From positions 1 to 6,144 of the forward strand of contig PKXT01000090.1 in NCBI GenBank assembly GCA_003133505.1: a stretch of DNA of 6,144 nucleotides. Direction: 5' to 3'. This document shows, piece by piece, positions 1-5,933 of this stretch. The translations under genes were made by a program, and so were the position numbers. Under the pieces are notes generated by a model. That model was not told the DNA's origin and made no database searches. It worked only from the letters and a program-made list of their open reading frames with translations. Source of the stretch: Acidobacteriota bacterium. GTDB lineage: Bacteria > Acidobacteriota > Terriglobia > Acidiferrales > UBA7541. The stretch's first letter is position 1. The number at the start of each line of letters is the position of its first letter.

Positions 1-51
1 CGCACTGTTTGGCTCCTCTTGTTGCTTAATCCTCGTGGCTTGGTGATGGTG

Positions 52-94
52 GCCGAGTGAGCATCTTCGGATACTTGCCGCGGCTCACGTCGGC
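52..94 (-). other. Stem-loop abutting the sulfatase stop codon
   Basis: GCCGAGTGAGC (52-62) and GCTCACGTCGGC (83-94) pair over 11 bp with a single bulged base, leaving a 20-nt loop. The stem begins directly after the TAG stop of the sulfatase gene (95-97), the usual place for a transcript-end or mRNA-protecting hairpin. No T-run follows on the minus strand, so it does not meet the pattern of an intrinsic terminator. The pairing is seen directly; the role is inferred. Confidence 0.4.
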
Positions 95-1576
95 CTATTT
101 CGGCGGAACGTACGGGTCCGGCGTGCCGACTTTGATCGGCGGGTATTTTTGCAGGCTGCCCAGGAAATCAGTAACGATCTTCATCACCGGGACGGCAACC
201 CAGGTATTTGTGGCGGCTACGTCGCGCTCCTCCTTCAGGTCGGTGAGGAGATTGATGATCTTCGGCAGCGGAAGTCTCAACGGCGGGTCGTACATGTTTT
301 CCTGCCAGATCAAGTGAACCTTCCAATTACGCCACTTGACGGCGGACAACCGGTCGGCCACGTAGGCGGGGAATCCATCACGGTTGGAGTTTTCCTGTTT
401 GCCAAGGAAGAAATCCAATTGGTCAACGCCGTCAATCGGGCGGTCCTTCGGGACTTCCGCACCCCCTACGCGCGCAAGGGTCGGGAACATGTCCACGATG
501 TGAACAATTTCGTTGTTGACGCGGCCCGCCGGCACTTTGCCCGGCCAGCGGATGATGAAGGGGGCGCGTAGTGAAGCTTCCATCGCCGTGAAATACGTGC
601 CGCGCCAGGGCCCGCTGTCTCCCTGCCAGGGGTCGGTCGCCTCCGGGCCATTGTCGCTGGTGAAGATGACCACCGTGTTGTCTTCTATGCCAGCTTCCTT
701 GATGGCATCGAGAATTTGTCCGGTGCGGTAGTCCATCTCTGCCAGGCAATCGGCCCAATCGCCGTTGCCGGTCTTGCCCGCAAACTCCGGATTTGGGAGC
801 ACGGGCATATGGACCATCGAAGACGAAACGTAGGCATAGAAAGGCTTGCCCGCGCTCGCATTGCGCTTGATGAACTCCACAGCCCGGCTTGTGATCTCGG
901 CTTCCATGGTTCGGCGGTTGTTCAAGTCTAGTGTCGCGATCTGCCGTGCCTTCTCACCTTTGCGTGCTTCGTAAATGACCTCGGGAGGGGCGATATTCGC
1001 ATTCCAACCCTGCTTGTTGCCCACCGACGGCCACATGCTATTCGTCTCGTTCAATGACGGCCACATGGCCTCGTCGTAGGTGCGCGGAATGCCATACCAC
1101 TCATCGAATCCCCGATTCGTGGGAAGACGCTCCTCGGTGCTGCCGAGATGCCATTTGCCCCACATGCCGGTAGCGTAGCCTTGCGCCGACAACAACTGCG
1201 CGATGGTGATCTCCCACGTTGTCAACCCCTCCGTGGCGACGCCGATCGGGACTTCGTACGTGCCGGAGCGAATGGAGAAGCGGCCCGTCATTAGCGCTGA
1301 GCGAGAGGGCGTGCACTGCGCCTCGACGTTGAAGTTGAGCAACCGCATGCCCTCGCTGGCGAGCTGATCAATGCGCGGCGTCGGCGCGCCACGTAGGATG
1401 CCGCCACCGTATACGCCCAACTCCCCATAGCCGAGGTTGTCAGTGAGGATGAAGACGATGTTGGGTTTCTTGCTCGCCGGGATGGATTTGGTCTCCTGCG
1501 CATGGGCGTATCCCACCAACATGGCCAGACCTAATGCGCCCCGCGCACAGGATCGAATCCAATTAGAAATGCTCAT
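95..1576 (-). CDS. Exported type I (formylglycine) sulfatase, arylsulfatase-like
   Basis: This 493-residue protein should hydrolyse a sulfate ester in the periplasm or outside the cell; the substrate cannot be read from sequence. Residues 1-26 form a Sec signal peptide (Arg8/Arg12, a hydrophobic stretch at 14-23, cleavage near AHA-Q). The mature part has the alkaline-phosphatase-fold sulfatase layout: PNIVFILTDNLGYGE at 38-52 (metal site), CTPSRSALMTGR at 88-99 with Cys88 as the residue converted to formylglycine and Arg92 beside it, GKWHLG at 140-145 (Lys141, His143), His256 in VHMP, and SDNG with Asp308/Asn309 as metal ligands. Length is normal for the family. Residue 47 is Asn where the classical Pseudomonas enzyme has a second Asp. 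The ATG is preceded by AGGAAAGGA at 1581-1589. Activity requires a formylglycine-generating or anaerobic maturase enzyme, which is not in this window. The family call is firm. Confidence 0.96.
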   Translation of the reverse strand: MSISNWIRSCARGALGLAMLVGYAHAQETKSIPASKKPNIVFILTDNLGYGELGVYGGGILRGAPTPRIDQLASEGMRLLNFNVEAQCTPSRSALMTGRFSIRSGTYEVPIGVATEGLTTWEITIAQLLSAQGYATGMWGKWHLGSTEERLPTNRGFDEWYGIPRTYDEAMWPSLNETNSMWPSVGNKQGWNANIAPPEVIYEARKGEKARQIATLDLNNRRTMEAEITSRAVEFIKRNASAGKPFYAYVSSSMVHMPVLPNPEFAGKTGNGDWADCLAEMDYRTGQILDAIKEAGIEDNTVVIFTSDNGPEATDPWQGDSGPWRGTYFTAMEASLRAPFIIRWPGKVPAGRVNNEIVHIVDMFPTLARVGGAEVPKDRPIDGVDQLDFFLGKQENSNRDGFPAYVADRLSAVKWRNWKVHLIWQENMYDPPLRLPLPKIINLLTDLKEERDVAATNTWVAVPVMKIVTDFLGSLQKYPPIKVGTPDPYVPPK

Positions 1577-1606
1577 CTTGTCCTTTCCTGTCGCACAAGC
1601 ATTCGA

Positions 1607-1632
1607 CCTGATTAGCGAGATTACTCATCAGG
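1607..1632 (-). promoter_or_regulatory. Inverted repeat upstream of the sulfatase start
   Basis: CCTGATTAG (1607-1615) and CTCATCAGG (1624-1632) form a 9-bp inverted repeat with one mismatch and an 8-bp spacer. Its near edge is 30 bp upstream of the sulfatase ATG. Size and position suit an operator or a 5' leader hairpin. I could not place a convincing -35/-10 pair around it. Seen in sequence; function inferred. Confidence 0.3.
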
Positions 1633-1847
1633 GATTTCCTTTTTGACCCCAAGAACGTCTGTGATTCTCCCCCCTAACCTCTGTTCGTGTCAATAGAAAG
1701 CAATCTTTGTCCGGATCGCCGCCTACGGTACGAGATTCCGAACCAGCGCAGCCGAAATTGCGCCATTTGCAGCCCACTTTTGCGACACTTCTCCTTATTC
1801 CCAATCGCTGTAGACAGATTCCGCGCGGCTGACTTGGCCACCGGTCG

Positions 1848-2030
1848 CTATCCCGTCCGTAGCGGTAGCAACGTGATCTTGCCCAGCATGGCTGCAAACA
1901 GTCGCCGCGTCAGGTGGCTCTCGGCCAGCAACAACCAGTAACACCGCGCGTGTTTCACGAGCCGCCCGCCCGTCTTCACCAACCGCTTCTGCAGGCGGTG
2001 ATCGATTCATGCGTCGATCATCTTCGGCAG
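1848..2030 (-). pseudogene. Decayed 3' end of an IS1380-like transposase
   Basis: Reading the minus strand from 2030 to the TAG at 1848-1850 gives about 60 codons. The first part reads LPKMIDA-stop-IDHRLQKR and the second reads LVKTGGRLVKHARCYW, then LLLAESHLTRRLFAAML and GKITLLPLRTG. The K-G-R-VKHARY/F...LAE...R.LF..ML..I pattern is what I know from the C-termini of IS1380-family DDE transposases. An in-frame TGA at 2007-2009 falls where that family often has Trp (TGG), one base change away. A second in-frame TGA lies further upstream, and I see no DDE catalytic core, so this is a fossil and not a functional gene. A hypothetical reading frame overlaps it in another phase (1795-2061) but looks meaningless. 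The family assignment is from memory of the motif and was not searched. Confidence 0.6.
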
Positions 2031-2051
2031 TGCTGCTCTGCCGCCAGTGGA

Positions 2052-2071
2052 TCAAAATCACCTGATTTTGA
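2052..2071. repeat. Perfect 9-bp palindrome with 2-bp centre
   Basis: TCAAAATCA (2052-2060) and TGATTTTGA (2063-2071) are exact reverse complements separated only by CC. A further CCGCC (2041-2045) and GGCGG (2072-2076) flank it and could extend a cruciform asymmetrically. The element is AT-rich in GC-rich surroundings. It lies about 50 bp beyond the recombinase stop codon and about 20 bp from the upstream edge of the transposase fossil. It could be a transcript hairpin, a protein-binding site, a recombination site or a relic of a mobile-element end. No T-run follows on either strand. Confidence 0.55.
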
Positions 2072-2122
2072 GGCGGCCTGAAGCGCAGTTTTGGGCAAGC
2101 GAATTGCTAGGGATTCGCGAGG

Positions 2123-2776
2123 CTATGAAATAGGGATTGTGGGCAAGGAGGGGTTTTTGGGCAGCGCCCAAAGCGCGCGGTGGGCCGTTCCCTTGCTAAG
2201 GCCCAACTCGGCGCAAATCGTTGCCCACGAGGCGCCCGTGCGCCGCAGGTCGGCAACCGTCGCGGCATCCACGGTGGCTTTCGGGCGTCCGAGGCGAGTT
2301 CCCTTTGCCCGGGCATTACGAAGGCCAGCCTTTACGCGCTCGGCGATCAGGCTGCGCTCCAGCTCGGCAACCGCACCCAGGACCGTAAAAACCATTTTTC
2401 CCGTGGGTGTGCTGGTATCCACTTGCTCGCATAACGAAACGAACTCAATGCCAAGCGCTCGAAACGTTTCCAGGGCGCGCAGCAGGTGGGAAACCGAGCG
2501 TGCGAAGCGGTCAAAGCGCCAAACCACGACTGCGTCGAATCGCCGGCTGTGCGCGTCCGTTAGGAGCCGATCCAATTCAGGCCGCTTCTCCTTCGCGCCG
2601 GAGATTCCCACGTCAACGTACTCGCGTGTGATTTGCCAATCGCGCCGTTGGCAGTATTCGCGCAGTTCCCGAAGCTGCATCTCCGGGTCCTGGCCATTGT
2701 GGACGGTGGAAACGCGCGCATAGAGGGCCGTGCGAAATACTGACAATACTTGCCCCTGCGATGCTGGACGGGCCAT
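2123..2776 (-). CDS. Serine recombinase, resolvase/invertase type (small)
   Basis: This 217-residue protein is a site-specific DNA recombinase. Numbered from the chosen ATG, the resolvase catalytic domain spans about residues 15-150: TALYARVS at 16-23 carries Arg21 and the nucleophile Ser23; VDVGISG at 54-60; VVVWRFDRFARS at 83-94 carries the conserved Arg87/Arg90/Arg93 cluster; GAVAELER at 134-141 begins the long dimer-interface helix. RLGRP at 161-165 leads into a C-terminal helix-turn-helix (about 167-204), which reads as a DNA-binding resolvase HTH. Length matches small resolvases and invertases, not large phage integrases. A longer frame begins at a GTG at 2794, but the ATG at 2776 has GGAGG (2783-2787) 6 nt upstream, so I chose the ATG. 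No partner transposase or cargo is intact nearby, so its target (plasmid dimer, transposon res site or invertible segment) is unknown. Confidence 0.93.
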   Translation of the reverse strand: MARPASQGQVLSVFRTALYARVSTVHNGQDPEMQLRELREYCQRRDWQITREYVDVGISGAKEKRPELDRLLTDAHSRRFDAVVVWRFDRFARSVSHLLRALETFRALGIEFVSLCEQVDTSTPTGKMVFTVLGAVAELERSLIAERVKAGLRNARAKGTRLGRPKATVDAATVADLRRTGASWATICAELGLSKGTAHRALWALPKNPSLPTIPIS

Positions 2777-2795
2777 TGGTAACCTCCGGGACACA

Positions 2796-2825
2796 CCTGT
2801 ACCGTGATGGGCGCGGAGGAGTCAA
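2796..2825 (-). promoter_or_regulatory. Possible promoter of the recombinase gene
   Basis: On the minus strand TTGACT (2820-2825) is followed after 18 bp by TACAGG (2796-2801), a 5/6 match to the -35 and a 3/6 match to the -10 consensus of housekeeping sigma factors. Transcription would begin close to the Shine-Dalgarno sequence, giving a very short leader. The match is weak and could be chance. Confidence 0.22.
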
Positions 2826-2879
2826 GGCAAGCGTGGCCTATTCGGTAGTCGTTGACAGCGCCAGAGGTGTGTCAGGCTT

Positions 2880-2901
2880 CGCCACGCCTGGCTAGGTGGC
2901 G
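2880..2901 (-). other. Small hairpin downstream of the GloVer gene
   Basis: CGCCAC (2880-2885) and GTGGCG (2896-2901) pair exactly around a 10-nt loop, 36 bp past the GloVer stop codon. It lacks a T-run, so terminator function is not supported by anything beyond position. Confidence 0.2.
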
Positions 2902-2936
2902 CACAGCAACTTCGTGTTTGACTCGGACAGCCAGCT

Positions 2937-4376
2937 CTACGGTGTCACCCGGAAGGGCACGTTGCTTGAAAGCGTGCCGTCGGGCGTCACCACTTGGACC
3001 GTGCCGGTGGTGGCACCGGCGGGGACAGAGGTGGTGATCAAGGATTTAGAAATGACGGTGAACGTAGCCGCGGTGCCGTTGAAGGTGACGCTGGTCGCGC
3101 CCGTCAGATTGGTCCCCAAGATCTTGACGGCCGCGCCCACCATGCGGGAGGTCGGCAGTGTTTCCACAAACGGGCCCAGACCTACCGACAGGCTGAAGAC
3201 CGTGCCACAACCATATGGGCAGGAGCTGTTGATGTTGGCCCCGCCATAGTACGCAGTCCCGTACAGGTTCCCGTTGCTGGCCTGGGCGAGCTCATCCACC
3301 GGATACTCGCCGTCTGGACAACCGCTTTGGGAGCAGAAGGTGTACAGCCTCGTTAGAATGCCACTTGGGGTGATTTTAAAGACGGAGCCTTGGCCGTTGG
3401 CCCCGCCTGCCTCCGTTGTCCCGTAGAAGTCCCCATCGGTGGCCTGCACCAGCCCGTTGGGGTAGGCCCCATCCGTCCCATCGAAGCTGTGTAACATCGT
3501 CAGCGTGCCACTTAGGGTGATTTTGAAGACCGTGCCACAGCCATAACCACAGTTGTTGTTGGCCCCGCCAACCTGTGTTGTACCGTACAAGTTGCCATTT
3601 CCGGCCTGTACCAGCGTCCCGAATGGGGCGGCGCCGTCCGTGAAGTCAAAGCTGTGCAGTGTCGTCAGCATGCCGCTTGGGGTAATCTTGAACACCGTCC
3701 CACAGCCATCCAAAGTGTTGTTGCAGGAGCCGTTGGCCCCGCCCTCTGTTGTTGACCCGTAGAAGTTTCCATCGGTGGCCCGGACCAGCCCCGCTTCGGG
3801 GCAGCTGCCGTCCGTGCCGCCGAAGCTGTGCAGCGTCGTCAGCGTCCCACTGGGTGTGATTTTAAAGACCGTGCCAAAACCGTTGGCCCCGCCCCCTTCC
3901 GTTGTCCCGTACAAGTTCCCATCGGTGGCCTGGACCAGCCCCGCTTCGGACAGGTAGCCGTCCGTGTAGTCGAAGCTGTGCAACGTCGTCAACGTGCCAG
4001 ATTGTGTGATTTTAAAGACCGTGCCAAAGCCGTTGGCCCCGCCAAGGAACGTTGTCCCGTACAAGTTCCCATCGGTGGCCTGGACCAGCCCCGCTTCGGG
4101 GCAGCCGCCGTCCGCGCCGCCGAAGCTGTGCAGTGTGGTAAGCGTGCCGCTCGGGGTCATTTTGAAGACCGTGCCATCGCCGTTGGCCCCGCCCTCCGTT
4201 GTTGTCCCGTAGAAGTTCCCATTGGTGGCCTGCACAAGTCCTGCAAAGGGGTTGGTGCCGTCGGTGTTATCAAAGCTGTGCAGTGTGGTGAAGGTCTGCG
4301 AAGGCAGGGCAATCGCCGCCGTTGCCCATAACAGAAAGGCACCGCACGCCTTCATGCCCGAATTGAATCTGCTCAC
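2937..4376 (-). CDS. Secreted GloVer-repeat protein with C-terminal IPT/TIG domain
   Basis: This 479-residue protein has three parts. Residues 1-27 are a signal peptide with a hydrophobic core at 12-24. Residues 28-398 hold seven tandem units of about 50 residues with the pattern LTTLHSF..TDG....GLVQA-[TN]-[DN]-GN-[LF]-YGTT..GGANG.GTVFKITPSG, the repeat known in annotation as the GloVer (Gloeobacter/Verrucomicrobia) or TIGR03803 repeat, likely blades of a beta-propeller-like fold. Residues 400-479 look like an IPT/TIG immunoglobulin-like domain (GAAVKILGTNLTGATSVTFNG...). No anchor, catalytic motif or sorting signal is visible after the IPT domain. The start is a GTG at 4374-4376 with GAGGAG (4382-4387) 5 nt upstream. 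The function of such proteins is not established; extracellular binding or adhesion is a guess. A second gene with a near-identical C-terminus enters the window at 5986. Neighbours on the same strand are the recombinase (downstream) and a 670-bp gap (upstream). Confidence 0.93.
   Translation of the reverse strand: MSRFNSGMKACGAFLLWATAAIALPSQTFTTLHSFDNTDGTNPFAGLVQATNGNFYGTTTEGGANGDGTVFKMTPSGTLTTLHSFGGADGGCPEAGLVQATDGNLYGTTFLGGANGFGTVFKITQSGTLTTLHSFDYTDGYLSEAGLVQATDGNLYGTTEGGGANGFGTVFKITPSGTLTTLHSFGGTDGSCPEAGLVRATDGNFYGSTTEGGANGSCNNTLDGCGTVFKITPSGMLTTLHSFDFTDGAAPFGTLVQAGNGNLYGTTQVGGANNNCGYGCGTVFKITLSGTLTMLHSFDGTDGAYPNGLVQATDGDFYGTTEAGGANGQGSVFKITPSGILTRLYTFCSQSGCPDGEYPVDELAQASNGNLYGTAYYGGANINSSCPYGCGTVFSLSVGLGPFVETLPTSRMVGAAVKILGTNLTGATSVTFNGTAATFTVISKSLITTSVPAGATTGTVQVVTPDGTLSSNVPFRVTP
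3183..4295 (-). repeat. Seven tandem ~150-bp coding repeats (GloVer units)
   Basis: Seven in-frame units encode protein residues 28-77, 78-127, 128-177, 178-235, 236-290, 291-339 and 340-398. The first three are exactly 50 residues; units 4, 5 and 7 are longer because they carry a cysteine-containing insertion before CGTVF. Bases 3900-3949 and 4050-4099 are identical over 50 bp at exactly 150-bp spacing, so neighbouring units are conserved at DNA level as well as in protein. Units 2 and 4 share the SFGG-TDG-CPEAG variant while units 1, 3 and 5 share SFD-TDG, which suggests growth by two-unit duplication. Confidence 0.9.
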
Positions 4377-4387
4377 GTTTTCTCCTC
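4377..4387 (-). promoter_or_regulatory. Ribosome binding site fixing the GTG start of the GloVer gene
   Basis: The minus strand reads GAGGAG then AAAAC and then GTG. The purine-rich core at 4382-4387 sits 5 nt before the GTG, and the first ATG in frame (Met8) would remove part of the signal peptide's charged N-region and lacks such a site. This supports GTG initiation. Confidence 0.65.
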
Positions 4388-4432
4388 GTTTGCCGCGGTG
4401 CGGCTTCTGGCTCTGATCGTAGGTGTGCCCCG

Positions 4433-4461
4433 AGACTACTGCTGGGGCTCGGCCATGTCAA
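4433..4461 (-). promoter_or_regulatory. Possible sigma70-type promoter of the GloVer gene
   Basis: A perfect -35 hexamer TTGACA (minus strand, 4456-4461) is followed after exactly 17 bp by TAGTCT (4433-4438), a 3/6 match to the -10 consensus. The predicted start of transcription would leave a leader of about 50 nt before the GTG. Position and spacing are right but the -10 is poor. Confidence 0.35.
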
Positions 4462-5049
4462 TGCCGAACCGCGAGTGGGGCTGTGGGGTGATCCGGGCTG
4501 CAAACGTCGGCGTTCTGCCGCCACATTCTTGAAGAAGAGTGGCGACGCAACGCCCGTGTTGGGCGGCAATCATTCGCCAGAAGCGGCCAAGTGGCAATGC
4601 GCTAAAATCATATGTTTTTGGGACATCGCAAACCGCCCTCTGCTGGCACGCGTTTTCAAAGAGTTACAGGAGCAGGAAACAGGGGGTTTTTGGAACAATG
4701 TCCGCTCGGGCCGCTAACTCGCCACTTACCGCTGTCGGGCGCTGCGGCGAGCCCGCTATGGCTAGGCACTGACCGCAGGCGGGGGCGGCGCGCTGGTGGT
4801 TCGTTCGCGAGGGAGTCTTGCGCGGCTGGTGGACTCGCTTTGCGGGCTGAACCGGCAGGAGCGCCCGCTATTGTGGTATCCGTACGTTTTCAGCGACCCC
4901 GTTGATGCGAAGTGGATGGGGAGCATGAGCAGACTTGGGCGAGCGCCCGCTTTACGCCGCACTTCTCACCAGTTCTTCCTGCTCCTCGGATACCTCGGAG
5001 ACGTTTCCGGCCGGGGCAGATCGGATGGGGGCGCTAGGCGGGGGGCGCG

Positions 5050-5583
5050 TTACTGTGGGATATTGACTCTCGTTTTTAGATCGTCCACAAGCCTGTCGGC
5101 GGAGATGACGGTCTCTTTCTCCCGGTTTTTCTCTCTGATCGCCAACCTTCTGTGGTCAGTTTCAGACCAAAGTGAAGTTTTGGTCTTTGCATCGTAAATG
5201 GTGAGCACGAGTTGAGGGTCTACGACCTGTCTGCTATGAACCTGCGTTGTATTGTTGTAGGTGTTGGTTGAGCTCCAGACTCGGGTACCTTCGTCAACCA
5301 CCCTATACGAGAGCTCCACAATCAACTCCGCCTCGTCGGGGGAGCCAGCGATTTCATATCTGCCCCATTTTTTCATCTTTGAGTAAAATTCATCGTAGGC
5401 AAGGTTGCTCCCGCCGCCGTTGGATAAGAATATTTTCTTTGCTCTTACAACCTGTGCTGGGAGCGGCGCTGGGGGTGGAGCTTGCTTGTTGTCTTTGGCG
5501 GGGATCGAGTGCGGCCAAAGGATGGTGCACGAGAGAACGGCAAGGGCTAGGGGCGACAGAAATGCGGGCAGAGTGTTTCTCAT
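5050..5583 (-). CDS. Exported hypothetical protein, 177 residues
   Basis: I assign no function. Starting at the ATG at 5581-5583, residues 1-29 form a signal peptide (Arg2, hydrophobic core about 5-23, possible cleavage after Ala29). A Cys at residue 19 in VLSC is a poor lipobox, so lipoprotein status is uncertain. A short Pro/Ala-rich linker follows (QAPPPAPLPAQ), then a mixed alpha/beta domain: AKKIFLSNGGGSN, YDEFYSKMKKWGRYEI, a segment on 'DEAELIVELSYRV', a Ser/Thr/Asn-rich loop, and LVLTIYDAKTKTSLWSETDH before a charged C-terminal helix with LVDDLK. This matches my memory of uncharacterised acidobacterial proteins with 'W-G-R-Y' and 'D-A-[DE]-L' patterns, unverified. A longer frame begins at 5625, but it would overlap the upstream gene by 34 bp and bury the signal peptide. 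It lies 8 bp after the 113-residue gene, so the two probably share a transcript. Confidence 0.85.
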   Translation of the reverse strand: MRNTLPAFLSPLALAVLSCTILWPHSIPAKDNKQAPPPAPLPAQVVRAKKIFLSNGGGSNLAYDEFYSKMKKWGRYEIAGSPDEAELIVELSYRVVDEGTRVWSSTNTYNNTTQVHSRQVVDPQLVLTIYDAKTKTSLWSETDHRRLAIREKNREKETVISADRLVDDLKTRVNIPQ

Positions 5584-5591
5584 GGTTTGGT

Positions 5592-5933
5592 CTATTTCAG
5601 CTCTTTGCTCTGAATAAACTTGCATACGTCTTTTACCGCGTTGCCCAAGCCCGTCGTTTCTGTCGCGAAGGTGTGGTCGCCCGCCGAATCGAACAGGCTG
5701 AACTTGTAGGGTGCTCGTGCTTTTCCGGCACCCGTGTTGATGGCTTCAAGGAAGTAGCTGGCCTTCGACTGGTCCACTGTGATGACGACCTCCGCGCATC
5801 TCGAATCGAACTCTCTCTGAATGGCGGCACTCGCAACGTTGGAGCTGGCTGTGAGGGAGACGCGAGTCTTGTGCTCCTGTCCAAAGGAAAGCGTTGCGCA
5901 GCACAGCATCGCGAGGAAGGCTAGATTCTTCAA
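5592..5933 (-). CDS. Exported hypothetical protein, 113 residues, TTG start
   Basis: I assign no function. The preferred start is TTG at 5931-5933: AGAGGA lies 6 nt upstream, and initiation there places a compact signal peptide at the very N-terminus (MKNLAFLAMLCCATLSFGQ, cleavage near residue 18-19). The longer ATG start at 6011 would overlap the preceding gene by 26 bp and put 26 basic, Pro-rich residues before the signal. The mature domain contains IQREFDSRCAEVVITVD, KASYFLEAIN, KFSLFDSAGD and LGNAVKDVCKFIQ. The pattern Cys...Val-Thr-Val-x-x...Ala-x-Tyr...Phe-x-x-x-Gly-Asp...Leu-Gly-Asn-x-Val-Lys-Asp-x-Cys recalls a family of small secreted hypothetical proteins in Acidobacteriota. The two mature cysteines might form a disulfide. 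The 177-residue gene follows after 8 bp, suggesting an operon. Confidence 0.85.
   Translation of the reverse strand: MKNLAFLAMLCCATLSFGQEHKTRVSLTASSNVASAAIQREFDSRCAEVVITVDQSKASYFLEAINTGAGKARAPYKFSLFDSAGDHTFATETTGLGNAVKDVCKFIQSKELK

Larger units (their letters stand above)
1577..2122. other. Non-genic interval between sulfatase and recombinase
   Basis: This 546-bp stretch holds no intact gene that I can support. It contains, from low to high coordinates, the sulfatase ribosome binding site and inverted repeat (1581-1632), about 210 bp with no recognisable content (1640-1847), the transposase fossil (1848-2030), and a perfect palindrome (2052-2071). The whole interval is best read as leftover mobile DNA between two genes on the same strand. 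I could not identify insertion-sequence terminal repeats or a target-site duplication by eye. Confidence 0.5.
4377..5049. other. Long intergenic region, no supported gene
   Basis: This 673-bp interval separates the 177-residue protein gene from the GloVer gene. Open frames exist on both strands (for example + 4475-4717 and + 4796-5197), but none shows a recognisable domain or a good ribosome binding site, and the second runs antisense into the 177-residue gene. The GloVer-proximal 90 bp holds its ribosome binding site and possible promoter. The part next to the 177-residue gene (about 5010-5049) is very G-rich on the + strand, without a clear terminator hairpin. Nothing else is identified. 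Confidence 0.5.

Noticed and set aside
149..571. A 140-codon plus-strand open frame inside the sulfatase region
   Set aside because: It is antisense to well-conserved sulfatase coding sequence, with no independent evidence of coding.
1795..2061. An 88-codon minus-strand open frame over the transposase fossil
   Set aside because: The recognisable transposase sequence is in a different frame; this frame reads as composition-driven nonsense.
2091..2723. A 210-codon plus-strand open frame
   Set aside because: It lies almost wholly antisense to the serine recombinase, is Arg/Ser-rich in the way of GC-driven shadow frames, and resembles no family.
2777..2794. Upstream GTG start for the recombinase adding six residues
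   Set aside because: The ATG at 2776 has GGAGG 6 nt upstream, whereas the GTG lacks a ribosome binding site and would place that site inside the coding sequence.
3183..4295. Regularly spaced repeats that could suggest a CRISPR or minisatellite
   Set aside because: The 150-bp period is in frame, encodes conserved 50-residue protein units and has no short identical repeats with unique spacers.
3828..4331. A 167-codon plus-strand open frame with internal repeats opposite the GloVer gene
   Set aside because: Its periodicity is the mirror of the 150-bp coding repeats on the minus strand; it has no domain, signal or ribosome binding site.
4614..4700. Two similar G-T-rich motifs, GTTTTTGGGACATCG and GTTTTTGGAACAATG
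   Set aside because: The match is about 12 of 15 bases over a low-complexity core, too short and imperfect to call a repeat.
4796..5197. A 133-codon plus-strand open frame
   Set aside because: Its end runs antisense into the 177-residue exported protein gene, its composition changes abruptly, and no domain is recognisable.
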